NCBI GenBank assembly: GCA_002348315.1
Contig: DEAW01000038.1
Coordinates: 7,766-71,765 of the forward strand
DNA length: 64,000 nucleotides
DNA from: Planctomycetaceae bacterium UBA2972
GTDB lineage: Bacteria > Planctomycetota > Planctomycetia > Pirellulales > Pirellulaceae
Reading direction: 5' to 3'
Position numbers and translations under genes: made by a program. The notes below the pieces were generated by a model. It was not told the origin of the DNA. It did not search any database and worked only from the letters and a program-made list of their open reading frames with translations. Numbering within the stretch: the first letter of the stretch is position 1; every line of letters starts with the position of its first letter. Shown in pieces: positions 24,880 through 33,239 of this stretch.

Positions 24880-26304
24880 ATGACACTTGTTACAATCGTT
24901 GCTATGCAGGATTTTAACTTAGAAGCACTAATTCACGACCCGATTCATGGTTATATTCCGATTGGCAAACGGGATAAGCGTGATGCCGCTAGCGACTCAG
25001 CGATTTGTGAACAGGATGTGATCAATCATCCCTGGGTGCAGCGAATGCGTAATATCCACCAATTGCAGACTGCCTGGTGGATTTATCCCACAGCAGAACA
25101 TTCCCGATTTCAACACATACTGGGAGTGATGCATTTAGCCAGCCGCTGGGTGCAAGCCCTTTACCCCAGTTTACAGCGAGTTTGCGACGAGGTTCCCAGC
25201 ATTGGATATGTTGAATCGTTGATGCGGATGGCTGGATTACTTCACGATGTGGGTCACGGCCCGTTTGGGCATTTCTTTGATGAGCACTATTTAAGGCAGT
25301 TCCACGAAACACATGAAACGTTGGGTGCTCAAATCATCTCAACCGAACTGGGTGAGATTCTCAGGCAGCTAAGGAGTAATCCTAACAGCCGTTTGGCTGA
25401 CGATGAGCAACTGGATCCTGAACAAGTAGCCTGGATTATCCAACGCCCGGCAGCCGACGACGGCAACCGTCCCAAGTGGCTGATGTTTTTGCGTAGTTTG
25501 CTGAGTGGAATCTATACGATCGATAACATGGATTTCGTCCTGCGTGATGCTTATATGACTGGTTACAGTCAACGGTCTTATGATCTGGAGCGGCTGCTGC
25601 GATATTCGTTTTTCAGCGAACATGGTCTCACGATTCATGATCGTGGTATTCATGCACTATTGCGTTTTATGGGAGCTCGGGCCGAGCTGTTTCGTAACGT
25701 CTATTTTCATCGTAGCGTGCGCGGTATCGACCTAGCACTGACGGATGTCTTTGCTCAGACCATGCCCCTACTCTTTCCCGGCAATCCGCGCGAGCACCTA
25801 GCTCATTATTTGCAACTCACAGAATCTTCGCTGCTTGTCGATGTAGCCCGTTGGCAGCATGCCGAGGGAGAAGCCGGAGAGTTGGGAAGGCATTGGCAGG
25901 AGATACTCCAGTGCCGCGTACCCTGGATGATGGTCTGCCAGCGAACGATGACTTTTGATGAAGGGGATCATGAGGCGAGTAGTATTTTTACGGATCAGGA
26001 ATTTGTGGAAAAGAAATTACTTGCTGCTCTTCCTGCTCACTTGCAGTCAATCGATTTGAGAATAGACATCGCCAGACATATTTTCCGTCCACTTGTTCAG
26101 GGGCCGGTCGCGGGACAGAATTATTTGCTGGATTCGGCAACCGAACAAATCCGTCCTTTAACGAGTCATGAGTTGATTGATCGCCAGCCAGTCGCTCAGA
26201 GAATCTGTCGCATTTATGCTCGGGATATGCAACATCAATCAGAATTGGCTGGTGCGTTACAAGTACTCTCTGGCCATGGTGAGGATGACCTCACCAATAT
26301 GTAG
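24880..26304 (+). CDS. HD-superfamily phosphohydrolase (COG1078/SAMHD1-like)
   Basis: 474 residues. The ATG at 24880 has AGGA very close; the ATG at 24904 (MQDFNLEALIHDPIHGYI) is an equally good start by homology. The domain pattern is that of dNTPase-like HD proteins: DPIHGYI, QRMRNIHQLQTAWWIYPTAE, HSRFQHILGVMHLA (first His), LLHDVGHGPFGHFFDE (His-Asp) and DNMDFVLRDAYMTG (last Asp). These residues form the metal site. A cytoplasmic dNTP triphosphohydrolase or nucleotidase role is likely from the family, with the substrate not determinable. The neighbours are an unrelated secreted protein and a sugar kinase. Confidence 0.9.
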   Translation: MTLVTIVAMQDFNLEALIHDPIHGYIPIGKRDKRDAASDSAICEQDVINHPWVQRMRNIHQLQTAWWIYPTAEHSRFQHILGVMHLASRWVQALYPSLQRVCDEVPSIGYVESLMRMAGLLHDVGHGPFGHFFDEHYLRQFHETHETLGAQIISTELGEILRQLRSNPNSRLADDEQLDPEQVAWIIQRPAADDGNRPKWLMFLRSLLSGIYTIDNMDFVLRDAYMTGYSQRSYDLERLLRYSFFSEHGLTIHDRGIHALLRFMGARAELFRNVYFHRSVRGIDLALTDVFAQTMPLLFPGNPREHLAHYLQLTESSLLVDVARWQHAEGEAGELGRHWQEILQCRVPWMMVCQRTMTFDEGDHEASSIFTDQEFVEKKLLAALPAHLQSIDLRIDIARHIFRPLVQGPVAGQNYLLDSATEQIRPLTSHELIDRQPVAQRICRIYARDMQHQSELAGALQVLSGHGEDDLTNM

Positions 26305-26387
26305 ACACATCCTCCGGGATACGTTGGGGCTGGTAATTACAAAACATTACTACAAAACACATTTCAAAAAGTACAAAAGGAAAAGTT

Positions 26388-27470
26388 ATGTTTCTTGGTT
26401 TTGGTGAAGTCATGATGCGAGTTGCTCCGGAACACAAGCTGCGATTACGGCAGGTGTTACCCGGGAGAGTGGAGATTACCTGGGGAGGTGGTGAAGCCAA
26501 TGTCTGTGCTTCCTTGGCCATGTTTGGAAACGAAACTCGGTATGTGACTGCCCTGCCTGACAATGCGTTGGCTGATAGCCTGACAACCTCGCTTCGAGGA
26601 CTAGGTGTCGACACTTCCAGGATTCTGACTCGTGATGGTCGACTTGGAGTTTACTATGTCGAATGTGGAGCGAATCAGCGAGGTTCGACGGTGTTGTACG
26701 ACCGAGCGTATAGTAGTGTGTCACTGGCTGAATCCGCTGAATACGACTACGAGTCGATTTTGGAGGGAGTGCACTGGCTTCATATTTCCGGAATTACACC
26801 TGCTATAAGTCAGCAGGCCTATGAAGCCAATCTGGCGTTGGTCAAACAGGCGAAGGCAGCTGGCGTTGAGATTTCCTGCGACTTGAATTTTCGTAAGAAA
26901 CTTTGGAAGTGGCATCCGGAAATTCAGGGTCAGGCTTTGGCTCGACAATGTATGGCCGAAGTGCTACCCTACATCGACTTAGTAATCGGCAATGAAGAAG
27001 ATGCGGCCGACGTTTTGGATATCCACCCGGCAGACACGGATGTGACGACCGGCCACTTGAATGTCAGTGCCTATCAGGATGTGGCTGAACAGATTGTTGC
27101 CAAATATCCGAATGTTAAGCGGGTTGCGATTACATTGCGTGAGAGCATTTCGGCTGATCATAACAACTGGGGAGCGATGCTGTACGAGGCTGGCGGCTCC
27201 GTGGCCTTTTCTCCATTGAATGCTGATGGTCAGTACGAATCCTTCAAGATTGGTCATATCGTAGATCGAGTTGGTGGAGGTGATTCTTTCGCAGCAGGGC
27301 TATTACATGCACTTCATGACACTCAGTACGACTCTCCTCAGCAAGTGCTGGATTTCGCCGTGGCGGCGAGCTGTTTGAAGCATTCCATCAAAGGGGATTT
27401 CAACTATGTCAGTGTCGCTGAGGTTCAGGCACTAGCGGGTGGAAATGCGACAGGTCGCGTACAGCGTTAG
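26388..27470 (+). CDS. kdgK: PfkB-family sugar kinase, 2-keto-3-deoxygluconate kinase-like
   Basis: 360 residues. Ribokinase fold: FLGFGEVMMRVAP at the N-terminus (typical of KDG kinases), TWGGGEANVCASLAMFG, LGVYYVECGANQRGS, DLNFRKKLW, GNEEDAADVL and the catalytic RVGGGDSFAAGLLHAL (Asp as base; GGGD replaces the common GAGD). It would phosphorylate 2-keto-3-deoxygluconate with ATP in the cytoplasm, feeding KDPG aldolase in hexuronate or Entner-Doudoroff metabolism. Ribokinase or fructokinase cannot be excluded. It reads in the same direction as the HD gene upstream and purB downstream, with 83-87 bp gaps. Confidence 0.85.
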   Translation: MFLGFGEVMMRVAPEHKLRLRQVLPGRVEITWGGGEANVCASLAMFGNETRYVTALPDNALADSLTTSLRGLGVDTSRILTRDGRLGVYYVECGANQRGSTVLYDRAYSSVSLAESAEYDYESILEGVHWLHISGITPAISQQAYEANLALVKQAKAAGVEISCDLNFRKKLWKWHPEIQGQALARQCMAEVLPYIDLVIGNEEDAADVLDIHPADTDVTTGHLNVSAYQDVAEQIVAKYPNVKRVAITLRESISADHNNWGAMLYEAGGSVAFSPLNADGQYESFKIGHIVDRVGGGDSFAAGLLHALHDTQYDSPQQVLDFAVAASCLKHSIKGDFNYVSVAEVQALAGGNATGRVQR

Positions 27471-27557
27471 TCCCTTGATAGCTGGTTCGCAGAGCGGCCA
27501 GAATGGCGTAAAATACTGAGTCTAAGCTCATCCCATTTTTTACTGGAGACAATTGGC

Positions 27558-28982
27558 GTGTCCCACGACAAATACCAAAACCCACTGATCACTCGTTATG
27601 CCTCGGCAGAGATGGCTGAGATATTTAGCCCCCAACGTAAGTTCTCCACCTGGCGAAAAATGTGGATTGCGTTGGCTGAATCCGAACAGGAATTAGGGCT
27701 ATCGATTACCGACGAGCAGATTAGCCAGTTGAAATCGGAAGTCGATAATATCGACTTTGATGCGGCTCGGGAATACGAAAAGAAATTACGTCACGATGTG
27801 ATGGCGCATGTTCACGCCTACGGAGATGTCTGCCCGGACGCCCGGCCGATTATTCACCTTGGTGCTACCAGTTGCTTTGTAACCGATAACACGGACGTGA
27901 TTCTTTTGCGGGAAGCCTTAGAGTACGTTCGTAAACGACTTGCCGCTGTCCTAGATGCCTTAGGTACTTTTGCAGCAGATAATAAATCACTGGCAACGCT
28001 TGGCTTCACACATCTTCAACCCGCTCAGCCAACCACCGTAGGTAAACGAGCCTGTTTGTGGGCGTATGACTTCGCGATGGATCTGGAAGATGTTCAGTAT
28101 CGTATTGAGGGCATGAAGGCGCGAAGCACGAAAGGAACGACTGGTACTCAGGCGAGCTTTTTGAAGTTATTTGATGGAGACCATGCCAAGGTCACGCAAC
28201 TGGAACAAAAGGTCGCTGAGAAGCTAGGCTTTGCAACTAGTTACGCCGTGACCGGACAAACCTATTCACGTAAAGTGGATGCTCAGATTCTGGACGCTCT
28301 GTCGGGGATCGCTCAGAGTGCCCATAAGATGGCATCTGATTTACGGTTACTGGCAAATCGTAAAGAACTTGAGGAACCGTTTGGTAAACATCAGATCGGC
28401 TCTTCAGCGATGGCTTATAAGAGAAATCCAATGCGTAGTGAACGTATTTGCTCGTTGAGCCGCTATGTGATGAGCCTCCAATCGAGTACAGCCAATACCC
28501 TGGCGACCCAGTGGATGGAGCGAACTCTGGATGATAGCGCCAACAGGAGACTGGTTCTGCCACAGGCATTTCTAGCCATCGATTCAGTGCTTATCTTGTT
28601 ACAAAACGTTTGTGCTGGATTGGTGACTTACCCTAAGGTGATTGCCAAAAATCTCAATGACGAATTACCGTTCATGGCCACGGAGAATATTCTTATGGCC
28701 GCCGTGGCAGCAGGTGGAGATCGTCAGGATTTGCACGAGCGTATTCGTCAGCACAGTCAGGATGCGGCAGCCGAAGTGAAACAGCAAGGGCAGCCCAATG
28801 ACCTGCTGGAACGTCTGGCTCAGGATGACGCCTTCGCTGGCATCGATCTTTCAGCGTTAATGGATCCCCTGCAGTTTGTGGGACGTAGTCCCGAACAAGT
28901 CGATGACTTTGTTGCGACGGTGATTCAGCCCATTCGGGAAGCGTATCTCGAAGCGGACCTGAATGCCGAAGTCAACGTTTAG
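27558..28982 (+). CDS. purB: Adenylosuccinate lyase
   Basis: 474 residues. GTG start at 27558 with TGGAGA upstream. Fumarase/aspartase superfamily: [15 protein letters not shown] (active-site His region), [30 protein letters not shown] with the catalytic His, and the signature [16 protein letters not shown] holding the mobile-loop serine. It cleaves SAICAR and adenylosuccinate to release fumarate in purine synthesis. Length fits the longer, eukaryote-like PurB class. The 3' end overlaps the stop of the convergent fur-like gene by 4 bp. Confidence 0.96.
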   Translation: MSHDKYQNPLITRYASAEMAEIFSPQRKFSTWRKMWIALAESEQELGLSITDEQISQLKSEVDNIDFDAAREYEKKLRHDVMAHVHAYGDVCPDARPIIHLGATSCFVTDNTDVILLREALEYVRKRLAAVLDALGTFAADNKSLATLGFTHLQPAQPTTVGKRACLWAYDFAMDLEDVQYRIEGMKARSTKGTTGTQASFLKLFDGDHAKVTQLEQKVAEKLGFATSYAVTGQTYSRKVDAQILDALSGIAQSAHKMASDLRLLANRKELEEPFGKHQIGSSAMAYKRNPMRSERICSLSRYVMSLQSSTANTLATQWMERTLDDSANRRLVLPQAFLAIDSVLILLQNVCAGLVTYPKVIAKNLNDELPFMATENILMAAVAAGGDRQDLHERIRQHSQDAAAEVKQQGQPNDLLERLAQDDAFAGIDLSALMDPLQFVGRSPEQVDDFVATVIQPIREAYLEADLNAEVNV

Positions 28983-29482
28983 ATGAGATCCTGCTTGCGT
29001 CGTTTACGGCGTGGCGTCTTACTACAGTTTTCACAAACGCCGCTAATGATGAGCCGGTGACTTGTGACTCGGAAACGATGTTGTTGTGCCACACTGCTTC
29101 GCAGTTGCATCAATTCATCGCTTTGGAATTCATAGAGTTCATCGCAGACAGTGCAATGCAGGTGGTCGTGTTGCGGGTAACCGTAGTCGTGCTCATAGAC
29201 GGCTCGTCCATCCAGTTCAAACTTGCGTAGCAAACCGGCGTCGACGAATTCTGCCAGTGTTCGATAGACGGTAGGGCGACTGACATACCCGGAATCACCT
29301 TTACGAGGCAGTTGTTCGATCAACGTGTCCGCATCAAAGTGTTCATGGCGAGAGTAGACGATTTCCATAAGATTACGACGCTGTTGCGTATTTCGCATGC
29401 CTTTGCTCTGCAGATACTCTTCAAAACGTGCTTCTGGCGTTAGGGATACCTGAACATCCCCTAGTGTAAAGTTTTGATCCAT
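28979..29482 (-). CDS. Fur-family transcriptional regulator
   Basis: 167 residues from the ATG at 29482 (a TTG 16 codons upstream is less likely). Winged-helix N-terminus: [20 protein letters not shown], then [18 protein letters not shown]. The dimerisation and metal domain has HDHLHCTVC and ICENC-like CENC, so both structural zinc Cys pairs are present, along with a His-rich sensor region. It could sense iron, zinc, manganese or peroxide; the residues do not decide which. The C-terminus is strongly basic ([11 protein letters not shown]). It lies downstream of flgM, separated by a terminator, and overlaps the purB stop. Confidence 0.93.
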   Translation of the reverse strand: MDQNFTLGDVQVSLTPEARFEEYLQSKGMRNTQQRRNLMEIVYSRHEHFDADTLIEQLPRKGDSGYVSRPTVYRTLAEFVDAGLLRKFELDGRAVYEHDYGYPQHDHLHCTVCDELYEFQSDELMQLRSSVAQQHRFRVTSHRLIISGVCENCSKTPRRKRRKQDLI

Positions 29483-29528
29483 CGTCACTGGCGCCGATCT
29501 GACTGTTCTATCTAACAACCTAACTTCC

Positions 29529-29561
29529 AAAAATAAATGCTCAGCCTATTCAGCTGAGCAT
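29529..29561 (-). terminator. Terminator of flgM
   Basis: On the minus strand ATGCTCAGC and GCTGAGCAT form a 9-bp perfect stem with a 7-nt loop, followed by TTATTTTT. It is 34 bp past the flgM stop and upstream of the Fur-family gene. Confidence 0.9.
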
Positions 29562-29594
29562 TCAACTTCATTTACATATATTAGTATACCGAGT

Positions 29595-29891
29595 TTATCC
29601 GATTTCATCGAGTAAACGATCGATGGCGATGTCCAGCTTCTCTTCGGTTTCATACGTTCCGGACTCGATGGCTTCACGAATCTGTGCCACTCGGTCTGTA
29701 CGGATTTCAGGCAAATCCTGAACTTGCAGCTGCTCAATCATCTCCACCGTAGGGCTGTTCATTTCTGCTTCGACAGAAATCTCAACCTGATCGGTTGGAT
29801 TGGTGATGGACGTAGCCTGAGTTGCTTTGGCTGATTCAACCTGATTGGTAGGGTTTACCGACTGAGCCCCATTGATTCCGTTGATTTGCAT
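29595..29891 (-). CDS. flgM: Anti-sigma-28 factor FlgM
   Basis: 98 residues, normal for FlgM. The N-terminal half is low-complexity, polar and probably disordered, as FlgM is before binding. The C-terminal half carries the sigma-binding helices: EIRTDRVAQIREAIESGTYE and LDIAIDRLLDEIG match the usual R.dkV..ir..I..G.Y....iA..ll pattern. It binds FliA in the cytoplasm and is exported through the hook-basal body once that is complete, freeing FliA. The gene is monocistronic with its own terminator, 11 kb from fliA (41067). It is divergent from a 61-residue ORF. Confidence 0.9.
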   Translation of the reverse strand: MQINGINGAQSVNPTNQVESAKATQATSITNPTDQVEISVEAEMNSPTVEMIEQLQVQDLPEIRTDRVAQIREAIESGTYETEEKLDIAIDRLLDEIG

Positions 29892-30196
29892 TTTAAATAT
29901 CCCGAGTCGTCCACATAAGGAATTAGATTAGGTTTAGCCTCAGAAGTATAGAAAAACTGTTAGTTAGTAACAAGTCCAATCCAATTGTCCACTCTTCCGG
30001 ACTAATTAATCTTTGCTCCTATTGTAGCTAAATGTCCTATTTTATCTTTAATTTCCTCTCAATTGAAAGAAATCTCAATCGGACTGAACTAGTCCGGGAA
30101 TTATGCCGTTGAAAATAATAGGTAGAGAAGCAAATGACTTTTTATCTCACCATGTCGGGATTTATTTTTAGTCATTCATGCAAAGGGAGAGAGACG
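29892..30196. other. Divergent intergenic region with inverted repeat, flgM side
   Basis: AT-rich region between flgM and the small ORF. It holds a perfect 6-bp inverted repeat CGGACT-GAACT-AGTCCG at 30080-30096 and a further CGGACT at 29997-30002. These may be operator half-sites or promoter structure for either gene. No RNA gene was recognised. Confidence 0.45.
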
Positions 30197-30382
30197 ATGG
30201 ATCATGTTGAACTCCGCGTCGTTCTGTTGGAAGAACACGGCCTTGGGCGTATCACGGTGGGACTCGAAGAATACTTTGACTTCAGTTTTGCACTGTCCGA
30301 TCAGTTGGAAAAACTGGAGCACGAGTTTGGTGATATCCCCATGTGTGGCTGGGACCGGTTAACGCTCGAACGTGAAAGCTAA
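30197..30382 (+). CDS. Small acidic protein of unknown function
   Basis: 61 residues starting at the ATG at 30197, preceded by AAAGGGAGAGAG, a strong ribosome site. An in-frame ATG at 30134 lacks one. The sequence is acidic, with MDHVELRVVLLEEHGLGRIT and a helical C-terminal half. No signal peptide or TM segment is present. No family was recognised. It is divergent from flgM and could be a flagellar or regulatory accessory, but that rests on position only. Confidence 0.6.
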   Translation: MDHVELRVVLLEEHGLGRITVGLEEYFDFSFALSDQLEKLEHEFGDIPMCGWDRLTLERES

Positions 30383-30390
30383 CTTTTTTG

Positions 30391-30420
30391 GTTCAGGTAA
30401 CATCGGCTCGTGCCCTGAAC
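30391..30420. other. Inverted repeat between convergent genes
   Basis: GTTCAGG (30391-30397) pairs with CCTGAAC (30414-30420) across a 16-nt loop, between the stops of the small ORF and the esterase gene. There is no T run in the right place for either strand, so a terminator role is uncertain. Confidence 0.35.
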
Positions 30421-30455
30421 TCCTAATTCAACTTCTAACGAAGCAAGTAGAGTGG

Positions 30456-32651
30456 TTATTTCGCTGCTTTCAATAACCACTCGACCGCTGAAGCGTTATC
30501 GCCATCGGTATGAGCTTCAATATTGTTGCTGCTCTTATTGGCTTTATAAGCTCTTTCCACAATTGCTGGCACGTCCTTTTCTCCAGCAAGCCAGGTGGAA
30601 GCTGGTGTGGCAACCGCTAACATTCCTGGCAGATCGAAATACTGAGCGCCTCCCGGTAGGAAATTTGGCGAGTGGATGTCTTGCACGTTGGCAAACCGAA
30701 ATCCTCCGGTATTTGCCGCCAGTTTGCTAATCACGCCTCGGGCCTGAGCGCGGGCTGCAATCGCCAGGGGGCCGGTGCTGTCGAGTGCCACCAGTGAGAT
30801 GTCTTCAGGCAGCGACTCATGGTGGAAGACGAATGAAATGGTCGTCAGGATATCATGTGTACGCCGGGCAAACAGAGTGTGGTTAAAGCCGAAACTGTAA
30901 GCAGCAGCTTCACGAGCATTGGATTCGACGCGGCGTGTTCGATGCGGCTGTTTGCCATCAGCTAAAAACTCACCCTGATACAAAAGATCCACGCCTACGA
31001 CGCAGTACTGCTGGTCAATCAGTGACTTGACGTTTGCGTTCAACGTACCGTCGTTTTGATAAAGTCCGCTTTTGCCAGATTCGGTTATCCAAATAACGAC
31101 TTTTTGATTCCAATTCTCAGGATAGAGAAACAGAATCGGATTGGCACTTTGAGAATCAAGGTTGGTTAAGGTGCCACCAATTTCGAGACAGCCGTTGATT
31201 GCCTGTTTGTGCGTTTGCTCCCAGTCCAGCCGTGTTGCTTTGGGAAGTCCCTGCCCAACAACAATGTCAATTCCACCGCCGACAACTTCTTTGAATTGCC
31301 GTAGCGATTTTGCCTGTTTGGTGAGTAGTCCATCGAGCGTGGAATGCGTATCCTTGTGCCAGGCTTGCAAGAGACTATTTTCAAAATCGTCACCACCTTG
31401 TGGCGCCGGATGCTCAGCATTCCAAACGGTAAGTTCCGTTTCACCCTGATACTTGTAATCTCGTTCCGGTGGAACTTCGGCGAAGCCTAAATCGAGGTGT
31501 TTGTTCATGAAGGCGTACATCGCTTTACGACAAACGTGATTGTAATTGTGTGGATAGTTGAGATGGGCTTCCAGGTGAATGTTGTCCTGTTTTCCGAGTA
31601 GCGTATAGAGTTGCTTCAAGTCAGGAAAACCTTTGGTTTCCATTTCCACAGTCCAGTCGTCGGCTGCTGTGAGCCCTAGTGGTTTGGGAGCAAACATGGC
31701 TGCGAAATCGACATTGCCTGCTCCGATTCTGAGTAGGCAGGCATTTTCACAAGTACAACCGCCCTGCATGGCTGTGGATACCATGACGGCAGGCATCGAG
31801 ACTTTAACGCGAGGATCCAGAGCGGAGACGATAAACGTCTGGGTTCCGCCTCCACTTGCTCCGGTCACCGCAATGCGATCGGCATCCACTTCATCCAGGG
31901 AGCTGATGAAATCGATGGCGCGGATCGAATTCCAGGTTTGGAGTCCCATAATGTTTTGCAGAAAACTCTCGGCACGAGCGCTGAAAAAGCCGTATTTCTC
32001 AGCAGAATTCATACGGGCACGTTGTTTATCAAAGCCATGAGCTATGTGGAAACTGATTTGCGTGTTGTCGGCATAGCCCACCATGTCGTACGTAAATACC
32101 GTACATCCAATCCGAGCGAGATGGACGCTACGCGCCTGGATTGGATTGCGTCCTCCTTCTTCAAATTGTTCGGCTCCATCGTTTAGCTGACGTGTTAACG
32201 TGGACTCTGGAGCGTCATAGAAGCGGCCGTTTTTCCAGTGTCCGTGAGGACAAAGGATTCCGGGGATCTTTCCGGTCTGTTTGTTCAATCCCAGAGGGCG
32301 ATAGAGGTTTCCTGTGAGGAAGTAACCCGGCATTGTTTCGAGATAGACTTTTTCCAGCGAGTACCCATCCATTTCTTTGCGACTATGTATGACCGCATTG
32401 AGAGGAGTTTTCTCAGGCATGGGCCAGAGTCCTAAAGCGACCAGTATTTTTCGTTGCAGATAGCGACGTCGCTGAGACCAGTCCTGCTGATTTTCAGCAG
32501 TGGTCATGGGAAAGTAACCATTCAAGTCTTTTAGTGGCTCGAGCCGAACATCGTTAGGAAGCTGGCCAGGCGGGGTGATTCGTGGTTGCCCCATTACGGG
32601 ACTAAGACTCAGGCTCAACAAGATGATTGACGAAAGAACAAGACGTGTCAT
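30456..32651 (-). CDS. Secreted alpha/beta hydrolase, acetylxylan-esterase-like
   Basis: 731 residues. A signal peptide covers residues 1-21 (cleavage near VMGQ). Hydrolase landmarks are GYFLTGNLYRPLG, ILCPHGHWKNGRF, VFTYDMVGYADN, the nucleophile elbow VTGASGGGTQTF (Ser), and a downstream acidic/His region LNYPHNYNHVCRKAMYAF. The long C-terminal third looks like a second, degenerate hydrolase-like domain (IVALDSTGPLAIAA). Family knowledge suggests deacetylation or ester cleavage of polysaccharides in the envelope or outside; the substrate is not known. It lies 78 bp downstream of sixA on the same strand, with no obvious functional link. Confidence 0.83.
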   Translation of the reverse strand: MTRLVLSSIILLSLSLSPVMGQPRITPPGQLPNDVRLEPLKDLNGYFPMTTAENQQDWSQRRRYLQRKILVALGLWPMPEKTPLNAVIHSRKEMDGYSLEKVYLETMPGYFLTGNLYRPLGLNKQTGKIPGILCPHGHWKNGRFYDAPESTLTRQLNDGAEQFEEGGRNPIQARSVHLARIGCTVFTYDMVGYADNTQISFHIAHGFDKQRARMNSAEKYGFFSARAESFLQNIMGLQTWNSIRAIDFISSLDEVDADRIAVTGASGGGTQTFIVSALDPRVKVSMPAVMVSTAMQGGCTCENACLLRIGAGNVDFAAMFAPKPLGLTAADDWTVEMETKGFPDLKQLYTLLGKQDNIHLEAHLNYPHNYNHVCRKAMYAFMNKHLDLGFAEVPPERDYKYQGETELTVWNAEHPAPQGGDDFENSLLQAWHKDTHSTLDGLLTKQAKSLRQFKEVVGGGIDIVVGQGLPKATRLDWEQTHKQAINGCLEIGGTLTNLDSQSANPILFLYPENWNQKVVIWITESGKSGLYQNDGTLNANVKSLIDQQYCVVGVDLLYQGEFLADGKQPHRTRRVESNAREAAAYSFGFNHTLFARRTHDILTTISFVFHHESLPEDISLVALDSTGPLAIAARAQARGVISKLAANTGGFRFANVQDIHSPNFLPGGAQYFDLPGMLAVATPASTWLAGEKDVPAIVERAYKANKSSNNIEAHTDGDNASAVEWLLKAAK

Positions 32652-32729
32652 AAGTACTCTCCAAAGTTCAATTGCGATGGCAATATTTTAACACTTTGGG
32701 AATCAGGATTCGAGCTGAGCGTCTACTGA

Positions 32730-33227
32730 TTACCGCTCAAGTTCACGTGCCAGAACGTGATGTTCTAACTGACCTGTCACCGCAGAAGAAAAGAGTTCGG
32801 TCCAGCTTGAGATCTTCAGTGTAATGATGGCCAGAGCACAGGTGGGCATCGTACAGTATTCGCCACTCAACTGATGCACCAAAGCTTCAATTCCCGGGTT
32901 GTGTCCAATTACCATCGCGGACTCGAATGTGTCGGGTAATTCGGCAAGATTATCGAGGTAAGTCTGAGCAGGAGCGAGATAGAGTTGGTCTGTTAAATTG
33001 TAATCGCAATCGAATTCGCCAGCTACCGATACTAATTCCAACGTTTGTTGTGCTCGAGCGGCAGTCGAGCAGATGACAGCCTCCGGATTATAACCGTGGC
33101 TGGCGATCCAACGGCCCATCGACGGAGCTGCCTGCTGACCACGCTGATTGAGTGGTCGTTGAAAGTCGGATAAGGCCGGATCACTCCAACTCGACTTGGC
33201 ATGACGTAGGATCAGCAGGCGTTTCAT
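32730..33227 (-). CDS. sixA: Phosphohistidine phosphatase SixA
   Basis: 165 residues. The histidine phosphatase signature LRHAKSSW is at residues 6-13 (catalytic His9 region). The second active-site His is in VIGHNPGIEALV, and the core shows STAARAQQTLELV. SixA removes phosphate from phosphohistidine in HPt or PTS proteins in E. coli. The gene is 12 bp downstream of ppk, and the pairing with ppx and ppk suggests a link to polyphosphate or phosphate control. Normal length. Confidence 0.92.
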   Translation of the reverse strand: MKRLLILRHAKSSWSDPALSDFQRPLNQRGQQAAPSMGRWIASHGYNPEAVICSTAARAQQTLELVSVAGEFDCDYNLTDQLYLAPAQTYLDNLAELPDTFESAMVIGHNPGIEALVHQLSGEYCTMPTCALAIITLKISSWTELFSSAVTGQLEHHVLARELER

Positions 33228-33239
33228 CGGTTTTTCCCG

